A DNA stretch of 64,000 nt, taken from positions 62,001 through 126,000 of the forward strand of contig JAEYRV010000024.1 in NCBI GenBank assembly GCA_023435305.1. The letters are read 5' to 3'. Below, one piece after another: positions 16,732-24,358 of this stretch; positions within the stretch are counted from its first letter, which is position 1, and each line of letters starts with the position of its first letter. The DNA comes from Bacillota bacterium (lineage in GTDB: Bacteria > Bacillota > Clostridia > Acetivibrionales > DTU013). The position numbers were made by a program, and so were the translations under genes. A model generated the notes under the pieces. It had not been told where the DNA came from. It worked only from the letters and a program-made list of their open reading frames with translations, and made no database searches.

Positions 16732-18054
16732 ATGCACCGCATCGCAATCATCGGAGCAGGCTACGTCGGGCTGGTCACAGGAGCCTGCCTGGCTTCTTCT
16801 GGTATGCCTGTACACTGCTGTGATATAGATACAGAGAAAATAGGGAAGCTCTCAAGAGGAATACTTCCGATTTATGAACCGGGTCTGGAGGAACTGATAA
16901 GCGATTGTTCAAAGCCCGGAAAGCAGCTTGTTTTTACAACTGATCTGAAAAAAGCGGTCACAAATTCGGATATACTGTTCATTGCTGTAAACACACCGAC
17001 ACTGGAAAACTCCCGGTGCGACCTGACTCATGTGTTTGAAGCAGCTGTATCGATAGCAGGAGTCATGGACGGCTACAAAATCATTGTGATCAAAAGCACT
17101 GTCCCCGTCGGGACCTGCAGACTGGTCAAACAAAGGATCTCAGATGAACTATCCCGTCTTGGAAAGAGTTATGGCTTCGACATTGTTTCAAATCCCGAAT
17201 TCCTCAGAGAGGGCAGCGCCATCAGCGATTTCTTCAATGCCGACCGGGTCGTGATAGGCGCCGACAACCATGACGCGGCAGATATTATAAAGTCAGTATA
17301 TACTGAAAACGCAAAGTGCTGCTGCCCTATGGTTGTAACAAGTCTGGAGTCGTCAGAGATGATCAAGTATGCATCCAATGCCTTCCTGGCATGCAAAATC
17401 AGCTTCATAAATGAGATCGCCAGTATATGTGAGCACTGTGGGGCCAACGTTTCGGAGGTCTCCGAGGGCATGGGGCTTGACAACAGGATCGGCAGACAGT
17501 TTCTCAATCCCGGACCCGGTTTTGGCGGCAGCTGTTTTCCGAAGGATGTCATGGCTCTGGCGGGAGCAGCCGAGAGCTATGGCCTGGAGCCAAAACTTCT
17601 TCGCAGTATTATGACGGTCAATTCGGAGCAGACAGCCCGAATGATCAGAAAGATAGAAGAAGCCGCCGGCGGGCTTGACGGTAAAACCGTATCGATCCTT
17701 GGGGTCTCATTCAAGCCGGGCACAGACGATATACGCTATTCTCCTTCCGTAGCGATAATAAAGGATCTTGTTTCGCGGAATGCAGCAGTTCGTGTATATG
17801 ATCCAAAGGCACTGGGAAATTTGAAGAAGGAAAACCCTGAGCTTAAGGTGCGTTATTGCAAAAACCCATACAGCTGCTGCAGCCGTAGTGATTGTGTTGT
17901 TCTTGCAACGGAATGGGAAGAATTTGCGGATCTGGATTTTGAAAAACTAAAGTCCATAGTCAGACAGCCTGTCCTGCTGGATCTTCGGAACATGTACCCG
18001 CCGGACTATGTAAAAAAGTTAGGGTTTTATTATGAAGGAGTAGGTAAAAAATGA
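16732..18054 (+). CDS. UDP-glucose/GDP-mannose dehydrogenase family protein
   Basis: 440 residues. The N-terminal Rossmann motif is IAIIGAGYVGLVTGACL; KSTVPVGT is at 121-128, and the catalytic Cys268 is in GPGFGGSCFPKD. The C-terminal UDP-binding domain starts at TVSILGVSFKPGTDDIRYSP. It oxidises C6 of a UDP-hexose twice to give a UDP-uronate, most likely UDP-glucose to UDP-glucuronate. The ribosome binding site is GGAGGG. It is coupled to the next gene by an ATGA overlap, so a UDP-glucuronate to UDP-galacturonate route is a sensible reading. Confidence 0.93.
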   Translation: MHRIAIIGAGYVGLVTGACLASSGMPVHCCDIDTEKIGKLSRGILPIYEPGLEELISDCSKPGKQLVFTTDLKKAVTNSDILFIAVNTPTLENSRCDLTHVFEAAVSIAGVMDGYKIIVIKSTVPVGTCRLVKQRISDELSRLGKSYGFDIVSNPEFLREGSAISDFFNADRVVIGADNHDAADIIKSVYTENAKCCCPMVVTSLESSEMIKYASNAFLACKISFINEIASICEHCGANVSEVSEGMGLDNRIGRQFLNPGPGFGGSCFPKDVMALAGAAESYGLEPKLLRSIMTVNSEQTARMIRKIEEAAGGLDGKTVSILGVSFKPGTDDIRYSPSVAIIKDLVSRNAAVRVYDPKALGNLKKENPELKVRYCKNPYSCCSRSDCVVLATEWEEFADLDFEKLKSIVRQPVLLDLRNMYPPDYVKKLGFYYEGVGKK

Positions 18055-19007
18055 ATACAGTGCTTGTCACCGGCAGCGCCGGCTTTATCGGCTCCAGCTT
18101 ATGTGAAAGGCTTCTGATGCTGGGGAACGAAGTGATCGGGATCGACAATTTTTACTGCAACTATGATCCGGGACTTAAACGGGAAAATATCTGCTTTGTC
18201 TTAAGATGCTCCAATTATAAGCTGATAAAGGGAGATATTTTGGACACAGCACTACTTGAACGGGTTTTTAGTGAAAACAGCATCGATACGGTTATACACC
18301 TGGCCGCTCTGGCAGGTGTCAGAAAGTCCATAGAGTGCCCTCTGGATTACGTTGATGTAGATATCAAGGGCACCGTCGGGCTGCTGGAGCTCTGCAGAAA
18401 GCACAAGGTCAGCAAGTTCATCTTCGCTTCCTCATCATCTGTATATGGCAGCCTGGAGCCTCCTTTTACAGAGGAGATGCCTCTGGGGACTCCCCAATCA
18501 CCATATGCTGCTTCAAAGTTATCCGGCGAGTTATTCTGCAGGACTTACAATTCATTGTACGGCATACCCGTCGTATGTCTGAGATTTTTTACAGTCTATG
18601 GCCCGAGGCAGAGGCCTGATATGGCCATTCGAATATTTACCGAAGAAGCCATCGCCAACAGGAGCATCGAAATATTTGGAGACGGCACCAGCGCAAGGGA
18701 TTATACCTATATCGATGATATAGTGGATGGGATCATCGCATCAGCCGAGCTGGAATGCGATTTTGAGATCATTAATCTTGGTAATTCCAAACCGGCAGGC
18801 ATACTCGATGTTGTCAGGCTTATACAAAAATCTTCCGGAACGAGAACTGACATAGATTTCCTGCCTGTGCAGGCCGGTGACGTTGAGATCACCTGTGCCG
18901 ACATCAGTAAGGCTGAGCGGCTGCTTGGATACTCGCCAAAGATAGATTTGGAGACTGGTATCGAAAAGTTTGTAAAATGGTATCTGGATTGTCTGGAAAG
19001 ACAATAG
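18051..19007 (+). CDS. NAD-dependent sugar epimerase (UDP-glucuronate 4-epimerase-like)
   Basis: Extended SDR of 318 residues. Cofactor motif VTGSAGFIGSSL; catalytic SSSSVYG near 127-133 and Tyr152/Lys156 in YAASK. The signature IEIFGDGTSARDYTYIDDIVDG is common in UDP-glucuronate 4-epimerases and relatives. Its start overlaps the dehydrogenase stop by 4 nt. Together they would turn UDP-glucose into UDP-galacturonate for the neighbouring GT4 enzyme. Substrate specificity cannot be read from sequence alone. A hairpin at about 19004-19032 follows the stop. Confidence 0.88.
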   Translation: MNTVLVTGSAGFIGSSLCERLLMLGNEVIGIDNFYCNYDPGLKRENICFVLRCSNYKLIKGDILDTALLERVFSENSIDTVIHLAALAGVRKSIECPLDYVDVDIKGTVGLLELCRKHKVSKFIFASSSSVYGSLEPPFTEEMPLGTPQSPYAASKLSGELFCRTYNSLYGIPVVCLRFFTVYGPRQRPDMAIRIFTEEAIANRSIEIFGDGTSARDYTYIDDIVDGIIASAELECDFEIINLGNSKPAGILDVVRLIQKSSGTRTDIDFLPVQAGDVEITCADISKAERLLGYSPKIDLETGIEKFVKWYLDCLERQ

Positions 19008-19057
19008 AGACAAGGCATTAACCTTATCTCTATCGCTGTGTGCTTCGTCGCAGCTTA

Positions 19058-19255
19058 TCACCTTGACGCCAGTCTCTTAATTTTTTTGCTGAATTCTGTC
19101 CAGCGGTAGTCATCCTCCTCATCAGACTCCAACCCGGCCGATGCCTCCTCCCGATCCGCTTCTATGCTTCGCGATACCTGCAGGTGATATGCATTATGTC
19201 TGGCAATACACCTTACAGCCATACCTTCATCCCATTTAATTATGTCCATTTCCAT
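19058..19255 (-). CDS. Small acidic hypothetical protein
   Basis: 65 residues, unrecognised. N-terminal half is MEMDIIKWDEGMAVRCIARH, the middle is acidic (LESDEEDDYRW) and the end basic (KKIKRLASR). AGGATGTGA upstream could be a ribosome binding site. It is on the strand opposite to the coat genes on either side, and the gap around it is otherwise empty, which supports it being real. No function can be proposed. Confidence 0.45.
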   Translation of the reverse strand: MEMDIIKWDEGMAVRCIARHNAYHLQVSRSIEADREEASAGLESDEEDDYRWTEFSKKIKRLASR

Positions 19256-19279
19256 ACACTCACATCCTGTCTTCTGGTT

Positions 19280-19308
19280 AACTTAACGTATCTTATTTTC
19301 ATAATATG
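19280..19308 (+). promoter_or_regulatory. Weak sigma-K-like promoter
   Basis: AACT followed after 16 nt by CATAATATG, about 95 nt before the preferred start of the coiled-coil gene. The -35 match is weaker than at the other two plus/minus sites in this region. Confidence 0.35.
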
Positions 19309-19403
19309 TTTCCATTAACATTATTGTGCCAGATGAACTATTTTCATATGGGATTAATATAATGAACCAGAAATGTCCTAACCTAGAAGAGAGAAGTGAT
19401 ATC

Positions 19404-19931
19404 ATGCAAGAGCGCAGATCCATGCTGCCCGAATCATTAAGAGCTGTCGCAAATATGCTCGAGGATATACAGCGTGCTCAAAGGCTGACAGAATCCAGGC
19501 TCTCTGGCCATGGCGCCGAGCTTGAAAACCTCAGGGCAGAGCTCCAGCGGCAGATAAACGTTCAGGAGCGTTATGCCAAGGAGATATACAGGCTGAAGCA
19601 GGAGCTGGACTCATTGAAATCTGCTCAAGCCGTTCAGGATACGAAGCCTCAAAAAGAGGCCCCTGCGGCAGAAAACAATCCTGCCCCTGTGAAACCTCCA
19701 ACAGAAAGAGCTCCATTCATACCTGAGACATTCTATAAAACTGCGGCTGCGCCAAGGACAATGAATAATTACATATCCGCCTCCGTACCGCTTGGCCGCG
19801 AAGCACAGGTGAATTCCGAGGAAGGTAATGTGTCTGACAAGACTGCAAATGAGAATTCACAGCCTGTTATCCCGGGAACCGGCTTCTCACATATCACTAT
19901 CGATTTTTTACGTAAACTGGCTGAGAAATGA
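19404..19931 (+). CDS. Coiled-coil protein of the spore-coat region (unknown)
   Basis: 175 residues from ATG at 19404, preferred because AGAAGTGAT precedes it; ATG at 19362 and a start at 19326 are in frame upstream. Residues 5-75 are strongly helical with heptads (SLRAVANMLEDIQRAQ, ELENLRAELQRQI, IYRLKQELDSLKSA). A Pro/Ala-rich linker follows, then a short C-terminal block FSHITIDFLRKLAEK. No family recognised. Its arrangement resembles the C-terminal half of the protein at 11047 (coiled coil plus Pro-rich part), and a structural or scaffold role in the coat is likely. Confidence 0.65.
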   Translation: MQERRSMLPESLRAVANMLEDIQRAQRLTESRLSGHGAELENLRAELQRQINVQERYAKEIYRLKQELDSLKSAQAVQDTKPQKEAPAAENNPAPVKPPTERAPFIPETFYKTAAAPRTMNNYISASVPLGREAQVNSEEGNVSDKTANENSQPVIPGTGFSHITIDFLRKLAEK

Positions 19932-20046
19932 TCGACAGAACTCTTAAGTCCTTCCAGTCCGGTGGGGAGCCATTCCTTCACCGGCTGGATTGCGCTGTCT
20001 TTCCGTTATTTATGTAAATAATTATCATTATCCCCCTCTTTATATG

Positions 20047-20074
20047 CACAACTTTTTATCGGGTTCATAAAATA
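20047..20074 (+). promoter_or_regulatory. Sigma-K-like promoter
   Basis: CAC (20047-20049), then 16 nt, then CATAAAATA (20066-20074). Same spacing as the sites at 10921-10948 and 57831-57853. It drives the dehydratase-like gene at 20158. Confidence 0.55.
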
Positions 20075-20157
20075 TTAGTAGACATAACTTTACGGGTTGC
20101 AACCGGCCCGGCGCTGTGTTATCTCCTGCAGCAGCTGAGGCAAAGGAGATGGTATGA

Positions 20158-21132
20158 ATGAAAATAGTACTGACGACCGGTGGAGCCGGCTTTATCGGCA
20201 GTAACTTCATCAAATATTTTTTAAGAAGGAATAAAAACTATATCATAGTCAATATCGACAAGCAGGCATATCCGGCAGAGCTGGGACGACTGGCTGATCT
20301 TGAGAATTCACCAAGGTATCACCATATCAAAGGGGATGTATGCAACCAGGACCTCATCGAATATGTATTCCGTAAATTCCGGCCTTCCTGGATCATAAAT
20401 TTCTGTACCGAATCCGAGCAGCAGAAAAATCCGGGGAAATTTATTTATTCAAGTACCTCAAGCTTTTCCGCTACGCTGTCTCTTCTTGAAGGCGCCCGTA
20501 ATATATGGAACAGGACGCCTCTGGCGGAGAAAAGATTTATTCAGGTTTCAACCGATGATGTCTATGGCTTTTCGTCCAATGAAAATGCTGAGCTTGATGA
20601 GTCTGCTGTTTTCAGGCCGACAGACCCATATTCCGCCATCAGGGCAGGGGCCGACCTGATGGTTTCGGCCTACAACACGGCTTACAATATACCCACAGTT
20701 ATCCTTCGGTGCTGCAGCATATACGGTCCATGGCAGAGCCTGGATTGTACCGTCCCGTCTATTATCGAAAGCATCCTGGCGGGCAAAGAACCTCAGGTGA
20801 GAAGCGATAGCCCTTCAAAAGAATGGCTTCACGTAACAGACCTGAGCTCTGCTATTACCAGAGCTTTATTCTTTGCAAGTCCGGGCGGTATATATAATAT
20901 CGGTTCAGGTGATGTCGCTGCACCATCAGAGCTTTCGGCAATACTTACAGGGCTTGCAGGAAAACAGTCCGCAAATCCTCCTGTACCGATGAAGGGAAGA
21001 ACTGCGGTAAAAATGCTCCGGCTGGACTCTAAAAAAGCCATAAGAAAATTGAGATGGGCAAAAAGCTACTCCCTCGAGGAAGGACTGTCTAATACACTTA
21101 AATGGTACGAGAATTATCACCCCGAGATATAG
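20158..21132 (+). CDS. RmlB-like extended SDR with altered catalytic motifs
   Basis: 324 residues, similar in layout to dTDP-glucose 4,6-dehydratases. The cofactor motif TTGGAGFIGSNFIKYF is intact. STDDVYG (131-137) has Asp where RmlB has Glu. The YxxxK active site reads Y158-S-A-I-R162, so the Lys is replaced by Arg (codon AGG), and the usual AAESHVD region reads CTESEQQ. It may be a non-catalytic sugar-nucleotide binder, or an enzyme with changed chemistry. AAAGGAG precedes the ATG. It has its own sigma-K-like promoter and a terminator, so it is a single late-sporulation transcript next to the coat genes. Confidence 0.82.
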   Translation: MKIVLTTGGAGFIGSNFIKYFLRRNKNYIIVNIDKQAYPAELGRLADLENSPRYHHIKGDVCNQDLIEYVFRKFRPSWIINFCTESEQQKNPGKFIYSSTSSFSATLSLLEGARNIWNRTPLAEKRFIQVSTDDVYGFSSNENAELDESAVFRPTDPYSAIRAGADLMVSAYNTAYNIPTVILRCCSIYGPWQSLDCTVPSIIESILAGKEPQVRSDSPSKEWLHVTDLSSAITRALFFASPGGIYNIGSGDVAAPSELSAILTGLAGKQSANPPVPMKGRTAVKMLRLDSKKAIRKLRWAKSYSLEEGLSNTLKWYENYHPEI

Positions 21133-21168
21133 CTATATTGTTGCTGACCACAACACCGCATAAATCAA

Positions 21169-21203
21169 AAACCGCCTTGAACGATCGCTCAGGCGGTTTT
21201 CAT
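21169..21203 (+). terminator. Rho-independent terminator
   Basis: ACCGCCTTGA pairs with TCAGGCGGT (one bulge) and is followed by TTTTC. It ends the RmlB-like gene. Confidence 0.75.
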
Positions 21204-21209
21204 TTATCT

Positions 21210-21473
21210 TCATATCGTCTGCTCATAATACTCACTGGCGTTGGCATTGATAACTTCCTTATACAACCGGCATCCGGGCAGTCCGGATTCTCTGATCACT
21301 CTCCTGCAGATGATGAAATACTTTTCACTGAACCTCACACCCATGCTGCATGGGCCGTTGGAGATCTGGGCGGGGATATAGCAAATGCTGCATGTGACTC
21401 CGGCATTCTTAAGCCTTTCGGCAAGAAGGAAAGCATGGGTTTTAGATTGTGGAACAGCGATATATTGATTCAT
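21210..21473 (-). CDS. DUF3343 family protein (first copy)
   Basis: 87 residues. It follows the DUF3343 pattern: a short beta strand and helix (YIAVPQSKTHAFLLAERLKNAG), then CSICYIPAQI and the conserved Cys-containing loop GPCSMGVRF. Members are small cytoplasmic proteins of unknown role, sometimes linked to sulfur or selenium metabolism. GAGGTGA precedes the ATG. A second DUF3343 gene lies at 24026. It is 72 nt downstream of the SPOCS-like gene on the same strand. Confidence 0.75.
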   Translation of the reverse strand: MNQYIAVPQSKTHAFLLAERLKNAGVTCSICYIPAQISNGPCSMGVRFSEKYFIICRRVIRESGLPGCRLYKEVINANASEYYEQTI

Positions 21474-21545
21474 AAATTCACCTCATACTCATATCTCACC
21501 TTTACCAACCGCAGTCAAGTATGCATACATGCGTCTTCCTGCCTG

Positions 21546-22271
21546 TTATTGCACTTCCCCTTCACTACAGTCGAGGATATTCCTTTTCTGGTCAGGGTAA
21601 AATGCAGTCGGGAATGGAGTGCACTTTTTATCCCTGAAGCTGCGGCAGTTGAGATCCGCAATATTGGGCTGTTCCGGCGGTACAGGGCAGTATCCGTATG
21701 CAGGTATCAGCAGCTGAACAACACATTCACATTTGATAATGAAGAAAGCTCCAATATCAAGAGACAGTACTCCTGTTGCAGAGTTGACAATATCATTGAA
21801 TGCTTCCGCCAATGCTTCAACTTTAATGGACAGTCCGTCAGCATCGATAGTTCCGGGCACTGTGTCGGACGGATAACGGATTATGCCTATTTGTGCAAGG
21901 CAGTCGGGGCAATAGATCTCATTGATCGTAAGGTTAAAGCTTGCCTCATCAGTCTGCGAAAGCTGATTCACTCCATCCGTATAGTGGATGGTGTATCTGA
22001 TCCTGACAAACAATTTCAACTTTTTATATCCCGGTTTTGTCATGGAATCAGTTTTGGAAATGACCTTTACTTCTGTAATGTCAAAATCGTCTGCGCCCTC
22101 AAAGGCGAATACTGGGTTCACGACCCCAGAGCCTGGTATAAGAGTGACCGTTCTGGTTACACAGTCTCTTAGCGCAACCTGGTCAAAGACCTTGGGAACC
22201 TGTATGCAAACAAGTTCATTGGGCGTTGGGAAGTGTTCCGGATTGATTATCTGACCGGCTTCATACTTCAT
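21546..22271 (-). CDS. SPOCS-like protein, paralog of the gene at 9955
   Basis: 241 residues with a strong AAGGAGG site. N-terminal block ELVCIQVPKVFDQVALRDC and C-terminal block CVVQLLIPAYGYCPVPPE match the corresponding blocks of the 9955-10869 protein, and the middle is beta-rich (LKLFVRIRYTIHYTDG, EASFNLTINEIYCPDC). The tail is Cys-rich (CRSFRDKKCTPF). It is shorter by about 60 residues. SPOCS-type binding to a spore morphogenetic protein is inferred. The two paralogs bracket the coat-glycan genes. No clear sigma-K promoter was found upstream of this copy. Confidence 0.7.
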   Translation of the reverse strand: MKYEAGQIINPEHFPTPNELVCIQVPKVFDQVALRDCVTRTVTLIPGSGVVNPVFAFEGADDFDITEVKVISKTDSMTKPGYKKLKLFVRIRYTIHYTDGVNQLSQTDEASFNLTINEIYCPDCLAQIGIIRYPSDTVPGTIDADGLSIKVEALAEAFNDIVNSATGVLSLDIGAFFIIKCECVVQLLIPAYGYCPVPPEQPNIADLNCRSFRDKKCTPFPTAFYPDQKRNILDCSEGEVQ

Positions 22272-22450
22272 AATATAACCTCCTTATATTAAGCTTGAAT
22301 TAATAATGCTCCGAATTCTTTGGTTTGTTGCCCGTTTTCATCGGATGATAACTATCTGTTATCATTATATTTTTCAAGCCGAAAAAGGTTACATTATTAG
22401 CGGGATTATGTTCACGATATTATAACGCATCGTTTCATGGGATATCCTGC

Positions 22451-23089
22451 TTATATGTCGATGACATTGATGCCATGCTCCTTGATGAATTTCAAAAACC
22501 TGTCCCTTTCAACATTGTACAAAAGGCCAAATGTCAGCCTGCCGCCGTATTTACCGTCAATATTGACCCGATAGGTAAAATCTTTTTTGTGAATTTCGAT
22601 TTTTTCCATATCGTCTGCAGGTATAAATTTTGTTCCAACATACAGATTATGCTGATCCACGAATACGAATCTATTCGAATACAAGCTAAAGAATGGGAGA
22701 AAGGCAAATAAATAAATACCGTTGAATCCTTCAGGATAACCGTAGCCGGGCGTGAGTGTGAAAACAGCCAGACCGGTATTGAAGCACATAACAAATCCAA
22801 TAATGAAAATGAACAAGGGCATCATTGTACCTGCTATCCTTATGATTTCCGGCTGCCTGTACATATACTTCAGGATAAAGAGTTCCCTGATGAGAAAACA
22901 TAAACATGGATAAAAAATCAGCTGGAATATGATCTCGAGGATTTTTCTTATGACATTATCACCATTCATCACTATCCCAATTATGTTGATCATCGCTGTC
23001 ACCATTATGATACCGAACAGTATATACCCGATGACTCTTATTGATATCTTCAACGAATTGAAAGAAATAGCCTTGGTTTTCATTGACAT
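22451..23089 (-). CDS. Integral membrane protein of unknown function
   Basis: 212 residues with about four membrane segments (ISIRVIGYILFGIIMVTAMI, KILEIIFQLIFYPCLCFLI, MMPLFIFIIGFVMCFNTGLAV and GIYLFAFLPFFSLYS). A cytoplasmic C-terminal part of 70 residues follows, with a PH-like pattern (NRFVFVDQHNLYVGTKFIPA). I do not recognise the family; a DUF5673-like fold is possible. There is no obvious partner gene. Confidence 0.6.
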   Translation of the reverse strand: MSMKTKAISFNSLKISIRVIGYILFGIIMVTAMINIIGIVMNGDNVIRKILEIIFQLIFYPCLCFLIRELFILKYMYRQPEIIRIAGTMMPLFIFIIGFVMCFNTGLAVFTLTPGYGYPEGFNGIYLFAFLPFFSLYSNRFVFVDQHNLYVGTKFIPADDMEKIEIHKKDFTYRVNIDGKYGGRLTFGLLYNVERDRFLKFIKEHGINVIDI

Positions 23090-23160
23090 ATGCCGGACCT
23101 CTACACAAATATATTTTACATGCCTTCCTTATACTACCATATGATATCACAATACTTTCT

Positions 23161-23311
23161 ATGGGTAAACAATCATCCTTGGAAGCAATATTTCTGCATC
23201 CACAGGGAATGCTATACCTTCTATGCCCGTTGGACACGTTACATCTTCGGGGCATGCTGTACCTTCTATGCCGGATGTACACCTTACATCTTCCGGGCAC
23301 GCTGAGTGCAC
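23161..23311 (-). pseudogene. Truncated ORF with a 15-residue Cys-Pro repeat
   Basis: On the minus strand a frame ending at TAG near 23161 encodes two and a half copies of a 15-residue unit (CPEDVxCxxGIEGxA), from 45-bp DNA repeats at 23211-23300. It then reads IAFPVDAEILLPRMIVYP. The frame runs back to a GTG at the border of the MITE-like element at 23312. No ribosome binding site remains, so it looks like the 3' end of a gene cut off by that element. Possibly a short coat-type protein. Confidence 0.35.
23211..23300. repeat. 45-bp tandem duplication
   Basis: Two near-identical 45-bp units; TACCTTCTATGCC occurs at 23215 and again at 23260, and the rest of the unit aligns with a few substitutions. 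A partial third unit precedes the element at 23312. Confidence 0.7.
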
Positions 23312-23452
23312 TGTGCAAAAATGTAGACTTCTGGGCAGAATTTCTCGATTTTATTGAATTATTACCACATTTATCCCTCATAATTAGAGTTAGTAATGCA
23401 TTATGTCAATTATGGCACCCCATAAGCGCCCAGAAGTCACGTTTTTTGCACA
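23312..23452 (+). mobile_element. MITE-like inverted-repeat element, copy A
   Basis: 141 bp with terminal inverted repeats: TGTGCAAAAA...ACTTCTGGGC on the left and GCCCAGAAGT...TTTTTTGCACA on the right. Inside, near the left end, is TTTCTCGATTTTATTGAATTATT, shared with copies B and C (C inverted). It has no coding capacity. It abuts a truncated ORF on its left. Confidence 0.65.
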
Positions 23453-23511
23453 GTCCGCTAATGGATTAACCTATATAGGAATGAAGTGAGGGCATATAAT
23501 CAATGGTAAAA

Positions 23512-23556
23512 GAAAAAGAGGACCGCCAATAATGACAGATCCTCTTACTTTTTAAA
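23512..23556 (-). terminator. Terminator-like hairpin
   Basis: On the minus strand AAGAGGATC pairs with GGTCCTCTT and is followed by TTTCTTTT. It lies about 470 nt past the DUF3343 gene at 24026 and may end read-through from it. Confidence 0.55.
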
Positions 23557-23580
23557 CCCGAAAAGCCGTTCCCCTATATT

Positions 23581-23840
23581 TTGACACCTAGCCCTGAGCT
23601 AGGTGGGTGCCCTGCCGGAGGTTTCAACCTTCCACCGCCGTTGCATGCATTCGCATGTCGGAATTAACTTGTGGCCTGGTATTCACCTTCAAACTTACCG
23701 GACTCCCGTATTATGAATGTAGGTTCAAAATAATAGGTTTATCCGAGCAATTCAGGTCAGGTCCTATTTGATTTTCACAGGCTCATGTCCTGCAATCACT
23801 GCGATCTGGCTGCTTGCGCCGCTCGCTTTCTGTGAATTAA
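23581..23840 (-). mobile_element. Remnant of an IS200/IS605-type element: tnpB 3' tail, omega-RNA-like region and right-end hairpin
   Basis: On the minus strand the segment ends with the hairpin CACCTAGC-TCAG-GGCTAGGTG followed by TCAA, which resembles the right end of IS200/IS605 transposons. Before it is about 160 nt of non-coding, structured-looking sequence (CGGTGGAAGGTTGAAACCTCCGGCAGG) as in omega RNAs that overlap the tnpB end. The upstream frame encodes a short tail (SSQIAVIAGHEPVKIK, stop at 23764-23766) that could be the end of tnpB. The rest of the transposase is missing. The call rests on pattern resemblance, without an alignment. Confidence 0.5.
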
Positions 23841-24025
23841 TTATATCATTGCCGCCTCGTCTAAACAATGAACGGTAATCGCAATTAAACCTGTAATGCG
23901 CAAATTAGTTCGCTCAGTCTCTGTTTTCCTTGATTATTCAAATGATTCGACACTTCATTAGGAACTTTATGGAAGTATATGCGTCTGTTCATATTTCTTT
24001 TTAAACCGACAAAATCAATACCGGA

Positions 24026-24283
24026 TCAATATATTTTCACATAATTGTTCCTGGTCAGCTGAGGTTCGATCCTGTATATTTCCCTGATGACGGTCTTATT
24101 GAGCAATGCCTCCTGCAGCACCAGCCCTTTGAACTCCAGCGGGAACTTGAGACAGTAGCCGCAGCCGGTCCTGGCTATATGACAGGGAGTCGGGACGACC
24201 TCGAAAACATATCCCTTCCTCTCAAGAATCGTGCAGAGCTTGAGAGCATAATTGCCCGAATCCATTATTGCAATAGCGAACAC
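24026..24283 (-). CDS. DUF3343 family protein (second copy)
   Basis: 85 residues from GTG at 24283, chosen because GAGGAGAGTGA lies just upstream; a TTG at 24301 overlaps that site. It has the family pattern: FAIAIMDSGNYALKLCTILERKG, then VVPTPCHIARTGCGYCLKFP with the conserved Cys loop. It is more Cys-rich than the copy at 21210. Role unknown. It lies 75 nt downstream of the OGG1-type glycosylase on the same strand and may be co-transcribed. Confidence 0.75.
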   Translation of the reverse strand: MFAIAIMDSGNYALKLCTILERKGYVFEVVPTPCHIARTGCGYCLKFPLEFKGLVLQEALLNKTVIREIYRIEPQLTRNNYVKIY

Positions 24284-24358
24284 AAGTGTCACTCTCCTCA
24301 ACGCAGTAAAGCGTTCCTACTTCTTTATCATAATATTGGGAGAGTGCACATACTGTGC

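Noticed and set aside
21102..22172. A 356-codon plus-strand frame
   Set aside because: It runs antisense through the DUF3343 and SPOCS-like genes, which have clear starts, ribosome binding sites and a paralog; no features of its own.
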